Positions 46,024 to 58,000 of a stretch of DNA of 64,000 nt are shown here, piece by piece. Every line of letters begins with the position of its first letter. The first letter of the stretch is position 1. This DNA comes from Scortum barcoo (lineage: Eukaryota; Chordata; Actinopteri; Centrarchiformes; Terapontidae). The notes beneath the pieces were generated by a model. That model searched no databases and was not told the origin of the DNA. It worked only from the letters and a program-made list of their open reading frames with translations. A program made the position numbers and the translations under genes. The DNA is taken from the NCBI GenBank assembly GCA_023238725.1, contig CM041538.1:13948880-14012879 (forward strand), given 5' to 3'.

Positions 46024-49000
46024 CTCTGACAGAGTTCAGCAATGTGGGCTGCGTGCCCTGACCGCAGGACAGCAGAACTCAATCCAAGCCAATCAGAGCT
46101 GGATTACCAACATCTGTCCTGAACGAAGAGAGATGTGAGGTACGAGGAGGGGCTGAATTTTGGTCGGTAGTTGGGAAAGGAGGGTACTGGCTGTCAGACC
46201 ATCAAACCATGGGAAATCCCCTGGCTCAAGCTTCAAAGCCTCTAACTGGGTTTAGATGTGGCTGATGATAAGGAGCTCTATGGGGCCTCGGTGTTTCAGA
46301 TGCAGACCGCTTAACGTGGGTCAAACATTAAAAGATCCTGCCAACGACAAGCTCTGCTGAATCACTGGGGGCAGCAGTAGTCTAGTGGTTCAATTCGAGG
46401 GCTTGTGGTAAGAAAAGACATACCTTTGATTCCCAAAACTGGCTTGGAAAGCTTATAGTTGGAGGCTGAAAATCGTCACCTGCTGCGGAGGCAACTTAAA
46501 CCCTTTACCGGTCCAGAGTTTCACAGAACTGTGGTTGTACTGGACAGCTCTTGTAAAGTCAAGTAAAAAAAAGATTTACAGTCAGTTCAAGTCATTTTTT
46601 ATTCATAAACTCAGCATGGAAAATCCTTGTTTGTACAGCATAAAACACCCTCTGTGCTTAGACCCTTGTCTCGGATGAGGAAAAAACATCAGGAAGAGCA
46701 ACAGAGGATGGATCCCTCTCCCAGGACGGACAGACAGACAATGATGTTGAGTGTACAGAATAAATCAAGTAAAATCATAGTGTTACACAGTTATACAGCC
46801 CATAAATCACAAGTCACACATTTGCCTCAGAAGCCTTTATGCTCATGTACAGCATATGACACCTTCAGTCTTTGGGCTGCATTGAAGCTGACTTCAGCAG
46901 GGGCATGAAAAAAAATGGAGCTTCCCTGTTCATTTGAACATGGAGGGCTTTAGCAAGAAATCACGGGGTCCTCCAGGAGAAAAATGTGCAGGATGCAATG
47001 CAGTGTCACACTGCACACTGTGCTGCCAGTGAAATAATGGCAAGCACCCATTCCTAGCAGAGTACATTGTAGCATGAGTGTGGTATTTCCACTATTTACC
47101 TTGCTAATTTACTGTCAAGGCAAAAGATAAAATTACTGCTGCTGTGATAACTCTATTTCTTTCTATAAACTGCAGAGCAGTGTTTTGGTGTCTGATAAGC
47201 TTTCAAAACTTCTAGATCTGTCACTCAAACTTAAATTTCTGGGTCATATGTCTCTGTTTCAACAGTGCCTGAAGCAACAGGCCCCCAACAAAGCAGCTTG
47301 CTGTTTTTCAGCAGGCCTGTTTTCAGCCTCAGCAACCAAATCACCTCAATGCAAATCAGAAACCTACCTAAAAATTAAAAGTAAAGAAAATGGAGGTCCT
47401 TTTGGAAGACCAGGAGAAGGGCAAACATCCTCTGTGAGCATCAAAATGTTGAGAAAAGGACCAGCCACTGCTGGATATTTTAATTTGAGTTTTATCTGTG
47501 CCCGGCTACCTGTGAGCTCCCCAATTACATTTTGGAGAGAAGACGGCATAGATCAGAACAGAATAAACCATCAGCCATTCCCTTAGAGCGGGATGCTTAA
47601 TGACTTTAAAATGAGCCCTTAGCAGCTTTCAGGAGCCCAGGAGGCCACCAGTGACTGTGAATGCCGTCTTTCAGCAAAGCCAATATTCTGTGGATAAAAA
47701 CTGTGAGAAACAGATATTTATTTCCCCCAGTACCATCTGTTTGCTACCAAAAGACAGCAGCAAGAGGAAGAAAAGGCCACAACAAGGCTTTCTTTTCACC
47801 ATCCTGTGGAAATGCAACCAAAAAACAGTGGACAGAGTCACCACTGCCTGTTCCTCACTGAGCAGTGGGAGTAGCAATCTAAAACTCCATTTAGGCCCCT
47901 GTTTACCTAAGAGATGAGCCCCAAAACACAGTCATTCAACCGCTCACCCCTTTATCTAGTCATGAATATTCCCATAATCCTCTGGCCTCTATCCCAGAGG
48001 CCCCTTCTTTAAGATGCTGGGTGTTGTGTGCAGGCAGGCGAGGGCGGAGGGACTCTCGCCCATTGAGAGTGAGAGCGAGAGAGAGAGAGAGAGAGGGAGA
48101 GAGGGGAGACATCCCTCCCGCCCCAATCCCCTCTTTCAAGACCTTCTCTCGGCTGATCTCCACATGAAATGATATCTCATTCACTCTCGCTCTGTAGAGT
48201 CCCCTAAGCCTGCTACGGCCGAAGCGCTGGCAGAAGGAGGGCTGAGCCACAAAGCCTTTAATTGACCTGTAATTAGACTGTGAAACTGCTGGACAAGTAG
48301 CCAACACAGAGGAGAGGGAGAACAGAGGAGAGAAAAAGATGAGAGGGAGAGGACAGGGAGGCCTGCAACTTACTGTGAGATAGAAAAAGAAAAAAACTAA
48401 TCCTCTTACTATGGGAGATGGCCACTCTCCTGTAAAGAAAGGGTGGCTGTTATGAAAAAAAGTGGCAACAGTGGATGAAGTTTGGTGCCAAGGTTGAGGC
48501 TGCTTTAGCACGCTGCTCTTAAAATTCTATACTGACAATTGAGGAGCAGTTCACAGCATGGTCACTAGAGAGAAGATCGGAGGGTTTGGTTCATGTCCCA
48601 ACCTGTCATCATTCACAAGGAAACTTTTTATATCTCCTGACTGCCAGGGTCACAGTGTAGGTGGGGACAGTGAACGTTTAAACGCTCTGCCGTTTCCGTC
48701 TTTGAAAGCTGATCTCTTAATGTAACAAACAGAAAAGCTGTTTTCCTCAGCATGCCGGTTGATTTGTCACTAAATCTGGATTGTCAAGCTGTAAAGAAAC
48801 GGGCCATGGGAGACCTGGACACGGGGAGAGCGAGGATGTCGACGGCCCAAACGCCATGTCAGTGACAGAGCAATGAATCAGCCCTCGTGCTCATGGCTCT
48901 TATCTAGAAAACAGATGCCTGAAGGAGAGCAGTCCAACCTAAGTAAAGACATACGTAGGTCTGAACAGGTCATAGCTTGAGGTCAGCCAGAGGGCAGACG

Positions 49001-52000
49001 AAACAAAAACAGCAAAATGCCGGGAAAAATCCTTTGAACAAGGCAGGTGACGACTGTTGTTGTGCTGTGTGGCACAAGTTTTATTAACAAGCACTGCTTG
49101 CGCCTTTGAAGGGCCAGACATTTTAGAGGATTTTAGTGCAGGACGTTATAAAAGTGAGGATAGTGGTGACAAAATCTGGAAGATGGTGGATTTAGCTGTA
49201 GGCCTGATGGGTTTAACTGAGGGAAGAGCTCTAAGAGCTATTTTAAAAAGGTACAAATGCAACAGTAGAGAATACAGATCTTATCATCCAAACACAGCAG
49301 TAAGTGTTCACTGTCGCCTTCCACAGCCATTCTTAAAAATAAACAGGTTGGAGACAGTAAGTCTACTTATGACTTGTGGTGTAAATCACATAAAGTCAGG
49401 GGTCTGAAGTTTTCCGAGACTCACCTTTGGCAGTCATCTGGAGCCCTGTGCTCAGGCTAAGTGGCAATCAATCTTGACTGGCCACATGGGCCTGAGGATG
49501 TGAGGCTGACAGGTCTGGTTTAAACTCAGATCCTGTCATAATCCCTCAGAAAAACTCCCCTCTGCTGAATTAGTCACAGGTGTGTGGACCAAGTTGTGCA
49601 GTGCTGAACTCCAGAGTGAGCGCACTCGAGTTTGAAAACAACACGCACGCATTCATACCTGGGCCTAAATGTTAATGATCGGTTTTTAATCGCCGTCACT
49701 CCTTGAGACGGCGCTGACCTCAAACCAGCCAATCAAACAAGACGACAGAGAGAGATAAGACAGGCCAGCTCCTCTCTTTCCCCTCAGGTAAATACATGTT
49801 TCCAGCTGCTCTGGACCCCACACACCGTCACATCCATGTCACACAGAGACAGCACACACACCTGGAATTCCTTTGAGCCTCTAGCAAAGGCCCGTCACTG
49901 GACAGCAGGTGTTTTACCTGCAGACGCAGACAACATAGTACTTAAGATTCTCAAGAATCATCTCTTTTTTCTCTTTTTTGACATTCAGAAATGTCAGTGT
50001 GAATAAAATTCATACCAAGACCAAGATCCAAATTATCAACTAGACAACAATAAATCAAGAGTTAGACTGACCCCCTAGGGCAGTTTGGTAACAACATGAG
50101 AAAATCCCAACCTAAAGTTAGCTTTTTTCCTCACCTATAACAGAGAGGGAGTATATGGTTTTCCTATTACCTCATCTTAACCGGCATCTGATGTTAGCTC
50201 TTTGTGTGTGTGTGAGTGACAGGCGGATCAGTGGGAATGGGTCCCTGGTGGCCGCACTGTGCTGGAAATATGTGAACAGAAGCCTCGCTGGAGTCCCCCT
50301 CCCATCACACACCTCCTTCTCATTCCTATTTTCCCACACTTGCTCTCTCTCTCCCTCGCTCCCTGAGGAGAATGAAAGATGGCTTCATCTTCCCCTCCGT
50401 AGTTTTATTTCTTTATTACCACTTCCACCATCGCCTCTTGATTGGATGTCATCTATGAACACACGACTCTTTTCCTTTTTCCCTTAGTCCGCTGGATTCA
50501 TTTCCTGAGTTTGCAGTGAGGAAGGATATTCATAAACAGTCACATCACCTGCAGATGGTTTATCAGGCAGCTAAACCTGACTACCGTTAAACAACTTTAC
50601 ATTGTTGTTGAAAACAACTTTTCATTTAGAGGATGAATAAATGCAGAAAACCAGGAGTACAAACAGTGAGTGAGTGGAGAAGTCAGTTTTTGTACCGCAC
50701 TTTGTTTTACGAAGACACTGGTCACCTTGGCCAGTGATCAACAGCTGTGTTATCAAGAGCGTGTCGAGTAGATGCTGGAGAGCTGCGTCCAGTATGTCTC
50801 TTCAAATTGTCTTAGAAAAACATTCCCGGTTCTTCACATGAGAGGACGGGTAGAGTACCGGAGTGGAGAGAGGAAGCGACGAGGAAGCAAAGAGGCGGGG
50901 AGGGAATAAGAGAAAATGGATGCATGATGGGAAAGTGGAAAGAGATGCAGTTCATGGCTTTGATAAATGGGGGCAGGTGGCTGTTTGAAGCCTTGATGGA
51001 GTGAGGTGAAGGAGAGACTCCTGTGTTTTACAGCAGTTTTTTAAAAAAAATATTGAGTAGAACAGACAGAAGACAGTAAGAAACAGGGGAGCTACGAAAA
51101 TGGGAGGGAGGGAGACGCAAAGAGGCAGCGAACGCAGTGTAACAAGGAAAAGAGAGAGATGCCACATGCTTAACATCAGTCATGCTAATATGATCCGTTT
51201 TGCGAGGGATACGTTACGTTAGAGACAAGAGAGGGTCCGAGCTCGTGAGTCGCAATGACACAGTACAAGTGTGTGAAACAGAAACAAACATGCAACTGGA
51301 GCGAGTACCCAGTTTAATAATTTGAAGCTAAATGGTTGATTTGAAAAGCACAACTTCAAAACCCACATTAGAGAGAACACGACTTGGATGATCACATTTC
51401 TGAAACTTTGTACGGGTAGTATCAAAACAAGGTCAGCAGGAAGTCAGTTATAATACAGACAGGAAGGCTACTGTAGCAAACCGCATATGCTGACAAAAAT
51501 GTTTTTTATGAATGTATTAACCTTGTTCTTCACTAATCTAATAATGGACACAGTACAAAGAAAGCTCTCATAAGATGAGGAAAAAGACATTTACAGTTGT
51601 GCCAATTTGAGAGCTGCTTTGCTTTCACACAACATTAACAGGAAGAGATTAGATAAAAAAATCAAGGAGGGGCAGCTTCATCTGTGCCAGTGTTATGACA
51701 ACTGTGGATCTACTGTTTGTGTACTTGATGCTGCCGGGGAGAAAATGGATCATTTGGCAGCAACTGTGCAGCCTGAGGTGTCCTCCAACGTGGGAAAAAA
51801 CAAACTTATATTGTATCGCTACTAAGCCTCCTTAGTTTACAGAGAGATACTGTGCCTAACTGGTGTCTATTTAATATAGAGACAAAAACAGATTGTGGCA
51901 GGATGAAGTGGAAATGAGTGTTACAGAAGAAATTATAAAAAGAAAAAAAGAGCACACACACAAAAAAAGACAGGAGCCAAGGGCTGAAAGATACAGAAGT

Positions 52001-55000
52001 GTGTTAGAGAGAATGATGACAAGTGGATAAACAAAAAAAACAAAAAAAAAAAGAGAGGAAGTAATTCAAATTCATAAAGATCATATTGAAGTAAGAGTGT
52101 GTGTAAGGGCAATAGCCCCGAACGTGCTGAGGAGCAGAAAGTCTGCCCACTATCTCGCTGCACAAAACCACCCCCGCGTTCAAAAATGCAGAAGTGTTGA
52201 TTCAGGCCATGTCTACAATGATATGGATACACTTGAGACTGCATGTTTTTTCCTCCGTTTTGCCTTTCCATCCATAGTAAGAAGGCATTTTCAATGCCTG
52301 CAAAAAAACCTTTTTTTGAAATACTTTGTCCAGAGTGAACAGTTATTATGAAGATGTTGGATTGTGATGCAGCGCGGATGATAAAAACCTTTCATAAAAG
52401 CTGATGTGTGTAAACCTTCACACACACAAAAACGATAAGGTACTGATATCGAGGAGAAACGTTAAGAGGCCACTCAGATTGTATGTCAATACAGCCAAAT
52501 AGCTGTCTGACATGTTCACTGGCATCACTGGTCTATGGTGTTCAACCTTTTTTTTGTTTGTTTGGTCATAAACAACGCTTACTTGCAATGCTTCGAGAGA
52601 CTGAAAGAAAAAGAAAAAAAAAACAAAAAACAGCAGGCCACTTCCCACACAGGTGAGTTGAAGAGCGAGTTTGTTGTGTTAAAAGTCAATCATCTCCCAC
52701 ACCCAGGTCATAACACTGCAAATACTTTCATCAGTGGGCCATATGCTAAATCACCACTGTGTTGCATCATTAAGCCATAGATAGTGACTTAACAGGTATT
52801 TATGTAAACGAAAATCTTTGAGATTATATGCTTCACTTCTTGCTACAGATTTCACAGTTGCCAATAACAGCAAAATAATCTAGTTTCCAGAAACACGAGC
52901 ATTAAGGCAGTCACACTTGCGGACAGACACCCGGCCTCATGAAGTCACAGAAAACATGAACCAGCTGTAAGGTTTGAGTGTAGATAGCTTTTAACCCCCC
53001 TTGGAAGCAGGCACATGTGCGCATACAACGCCTTGGGACCATACATCATCCCTTACAGAGGAGAACTTCTCACTGAGCCCTCACTAATCACTCTGGAGGA
53101 AGCTCCAGAAGCTCAGAGGAGGAGGGGAGGGAGGAGATGAAAAGAAACGAAGTGAGCGTGAGGCTGAGAGAGCATTCCGGTGAGCAAGCCCAGACAACCA
53201 GACCTTTATTGTACTCTGCTTCCACACAGGAGAAAGGAAAAGGAGAAGGCGAAAGTGACTGCGTGTGCAAACATGCAAACACTTCACACATTATCACTGT
53301 TCTCAAGAGCACCTTCTGTTGACACTTTTGATTCCTTAACCCTGAAACAGCCTCAAACACAACAAACAGCTGAAAAGTTTTTGCACATTGTTGCATTCAT
53401 CAGTGGCAAAGAGCCTGGAGTGAAGACAGTGAACTTTTTGTAAAAAAAAAAAAAAAAGGTTGTGAGGTGGCCACGTGTTCATTTTAATCAGCCTCTTCAA
53501 ATATGTCCCAGGAGCCAGCAAAGTGTGATCCTAATCGACTTAGAATGCAAACACACTAAAAACCTTTACTTCAAGCGTAATGGAGGTAATGTACTGTCCA
53601 AGATGTTTCCATAATAGCAAAAAGGAAACTCACGTACTCCATTACTACTTACTCTAAATATGTTGACTAAATATATCTTTGAGTAGACAATAGTATTCAT
53701 GTTATTGATTCTGTTCAATTAGCCAACAAGAGATTAAAACTCTTCTTTGATATAATGGAAGACACACTTGGCTACTGAGACAAACTTAAAAAAACTGAAA
53801 AACTGCCATATCACTTTGCAAAAATGTCTAAAAAAAAAAAAACTAAAACTAAAAAAACAGGCGCATTCATATAGGTACAAGCACAAGTGGACACACACAG
53901 ACCTTATATACTGTATATACTCCCTTCATGGTCTCACAAATACCCAATTTCCCCATGATGAAACTTTTAAATTCAACAACTGACCTCAGCTTCACAATGA
54001 AGAAAAGAGCTGATGTAATAATGTGTCAACAAATGCCATAGTGTGTGTGAATGTGTGTGTTTCTGTGCATGCAGGTGCTCGTGCCAGCGTGCCGTACACA
54101 AGCTCTTCTTCACTATGACAAGGCGAATAAAAAGCCACCAAGAGGGGAGTGACAGCCGGGAACCACTTCTTCCCCTTTATGGATGGGCGATTCATGTGAC
54201 AGAGGAAGAGGTGGAGCGGTGGAACAGAAAAGAGCCATTACTGCGATTTACACAGCAATTTGCCAACGCTGTAAGCAAAGCAGTGAAAGGCCGTGGGTCA
54301 CTGGTAGACAGAAAAAAAGAGTATGCATACAAAGTCAAGGTAATAAGGGCGAACTAAAAACTAATACTGTGGGAATTAAAAAATATGGTTAAATAATGCC
54401 ATAATCCTTGCAGTTAACGTAACAATGAAATCCCACCACCAGCACCTTTTTAAAGAGGGTATATATGTTAAAAATGACAAATGTGCCATATAACATAATT
54501 TGCTGACACAAACCTTTTAGCAAAATGGTGCTGTCATGAATTATGATCATGAGTGTAAAGTAAGTGGAAGTTAAATACGACATCCAACACTTCATAACAG
54601 AATAGTTATTCTGGAAACACTGCGGTACAGGGCAGTTTCTCAAAATAGGCAACTTTTTTCCAGTACAACACACACACACAAAACACAGTTTCTATGAGGG
54701 GCAATGAAGCAGCCAAGCGACATCCCAGTGGTCTCCTGAGAGGCCTGTGCTTGAACATTAGTCCTGGGCTTTGCTCCAGGGACGGCACTGTGCCATACAG
54801 CTGGTCTGGCACACGCTGACAAACGCACACACACCTCTCTGCGGCGTACATTGTACCACTCATTACAGCGGGTTTCACGCTCTCGCTCACTGACGCACAC
54901 ACCTGCCCTGCATTTGTAACCTGAGCAATGCTGAGCCTGCCTGCGAGTAGGGGCAAATAGAGCTTAACAACATAACTGCCCCTGGGAGCACATTTCTGCC

Positions 55001-58000
55001 TTTGTTAAGTGTGTTTATCCTTTCTCCCGCCTCAGAGTAGAGGTTGTCAGGTAAAGGTGGGCACTCCACTCGGTTTCTCATTCTTCTGATCACCCCTCTC
55101 TGTCAAGGGAGAGTAAACGGAGAGAGAGCCAGGGTCAGGTGGACAGACTTGGACAAACTGTGACAGGGAAATCCAGAGATGTGGAGAGGTGGAGGAGAAA
55201 GCTAGCTGATCAAGTAGCCTGTTGTATTAGCTGGCTGACCTGCGGGGTCAGGCCATAGTTTGGGCCTGAGGCTATCTGAGCTGCTGGATTTCTTTTTTTT
55301 AAGGGCTGAAGAATGAAAAGGGGGGGGGGCAGCTCTAAGGAATCATGAATCTATAAGGCACCCTTACTTGATGCATTATGAAATAATGGTTACTATAATA
55401 AATATTGCCATATAAACATAGTTGATTGGAATTTGTCTTGGTGGGCTCACTAAAAGAGAAAATGACAAAGCACAAAGTACAAGTATAAAAACAGAAAATA
55501 TTCACAAAAGCATAAAGACAAGCAACAGGCAAGAACAAAAAAGATAAAAACACTAGTACATGTTGGGGAATTAGCAGAAACAACAAACAACCCACTAGAA
55601 AAAGCTTTAAAAACATCTGCCCTATTGCACAATTAATTAACCTGTCGAGTGGCTTGCAATTCTACGACTGAAGTGTTAAGGAGGCGGACAGCTTCGGGAT
55701 GTGTGCTATTCTGAAACCTGGATGTTCTGATCTTAATGCTTCAAGGAAAATTTAAAAAAGATTGTTAAAAGGCTGCTTTAGAGTTTGAAGGCCTTTCTTC
55801 TGTAATCTAGCCATACAGATTTCACTATGGATGCAAGATTACATCCAGTAAGTCTGGATGCAGTATGCACCACAGCTGTCTTTTGTCTTCGTCTCCTCGT
55901 GCACCATACCGTCCCTGGACCACATTTTTTCAGTTGTCTTAAAAAGAAAAGCCTTGTCTGCTTTTTTGAGAATCTGTGTTATCGCCCATGTGAAGCTGGA
56001 GGAGACTGTCATTCCAAGGCATTTGTAGCTGCCCACTTGAATCCTTTTTCCTGTAGAACATTGCACAACTGGACAACTATGAAGTGCCCTAAACCCCTAA
56101 TTTGAATAATAATATTAAAATAACAAGTTGGAAGTTGTAAGTTGGAAAGATATTCCCCTGACTGAAAATCCAGATGTGTGCAAGCAAACAACTGAAATAT
56201 GTTTCAGTAAATAAGTGGATTTTGACCAAACAAATTTCTGATAATAAAGAATGCAAACAGACATTTCGCATATCCACCCCTTATAAATCAGAGTCATTAA
56301 AGCTGGCCTCAAGAAACTGCAGCATCATACTGCAGTAACTGGACATGCTGATGCATAGCTTAAACCTGTGACACGACTTTTAAAATGCAGTCAGTGAAAA
56401 AGTTTTTGGTGTGAACTTTTAAGTCCAAAAGACTTCTGAACCCTCAGAAGCTTGCTCACTTTGTGCTTTAAAGCGTGTCAGAGTGAGCCCTTCAGCCATG
56501 CAATGCAGTTCAGTCTAGACTGATGGACCTACATACCCACGCCCACACACACGGGTCTCGGCTGCATTACACAGAAAGGCCTGTGCAAAGTGTCAGGAAG
56601 CTAATGACCCAGATCGTCCACTCACCCACCAAGTTAACCTGACAGATTGACAAAGTTAAAACTTCGAAACATACATTTTCCAGGTAGGAGGAAAAGAAAA
56701 ATTTGACATTGCCATCAAATTAGGGCTAAGTGAGCATCAGATGCTTGCGCGCAAGTGCGACGGCAAGTGTCGGGTCACGTCACGTACCCCCCCCAAAACT
56801 TTAAACCTAGGGGAAACACTGCAACCACATTCCCACATCTATGAGTGAGTGGAGTCTTTTGGTGGTGGGAAGTGGGAACGTCATGCCTGTTTGGGAAAGT
56901 TCAGGATCGACTTGCCTTATAGAAGCTGCAAGGCCAGACAGGTCTGGACATTCCTGACAGTGTGAAGGACCGTGTGTATGTATTCTCTCCTCTCCCTTAG
57001 GCTGGTGTCACAGAAAAACCTGACTCCACTGCAGAGTGAAATGTGTGTGCATCTGTGCATGCATGACTCAATCTGAATGTTTGTCTTCTTAAATGCAGAG
57101 TACAGTATGCACGTGTGTCGCAACAGAAAGAAAAACTAACGAAGGTGTGTGTATTTTCTCAGGGCGATAAGTGAGTCTTGGTCAAGCAAACCGAACACAA
57201 ACACACACACAGATAGACCAACCACTCAAGGTCCTGTGTCATTCATCTCTGAGCCTTTACTTCATGAGTCCCCTATCAGCAGACAGGAAGCCCGTATGAA
57301 GGAACAATAGGGATTGTGTGCACTTGTAAGAGTTTAAATAAATGTACCACACTCTTACCAGGTTAATGTTTGAGGCCCCAGCAACACCCATCAATTAGGT
57401 TCTGTATATAAAAGCCAACAATATCTGGCAGCAGGAAATAGACAGCAGGATGAGATTTCTCAGGGCCAGAGGGCAAAGCACCGCCAACTGAATCCTGTCA
57501 CTACATAGTCACAGTCAGAATGGCTATGGTTAATGTATATATCATTAGAGGTCAGAGAAGCTGGAATTTGCAAAAACTTGCAATTCTGATACAGACAGAC
57601 TTGCGCTGAGCTTTCTGAGTCTCGTTTTACACTCAGTTATGTCAAATTATTTAAAACTGAAACTGCATTGATGTAAAAAAGGAGGATAAAACGCTACAGC
57701 TGAGACTGAATGACTTGTTTAGGCTAATGTTTTTTTTTTAATAGCTAAAGGATATTCAACAAAATGAAACATTCATGAATCATATTTTTAATCACTTCTA
57801 ATTAATGCATTCAAGGCATTTTACCATTCTTTACTCCCTAAGATTACAGAAACATAAACATATTCAGGGATTTTAATTTGTAATTTGAATTTGCTGGTGT
57901 AAACAAGAGAATTGTGTTGTGTGCGTGCAACTTATACTTGTTTGTATAAATTATGCTTACCAGTATGTGTGTCTTTTTGGAGACAGGAACTAAGATTATG

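Larger units (their letters stand above)
44085..46366 (-). other. opa1 terminal intron, 3' part
   Basis: Intron sequence with no coding exon recognised. It holds an antisense copy of an ATTAATCGA-type DNA element (44,262-44,450), a balanced-composition block (44,880-45,230), long poly(A) runs and a long (AC)n array. Open frames over the AC array are low-complexity artefacts. Confidence 0.75.

Noticed and set aside
46378..46440. Possible tRNA gene
   Set aside because: Only A- and B-box-like motifs remain; arms do not fold and the downstream body is that of a SINE.
47960..48511. 183-codon minus-strand open frame
   Set aside because: No domain recognised; it covers a GA/CT-rich stretch and has no exon-like boundaries.
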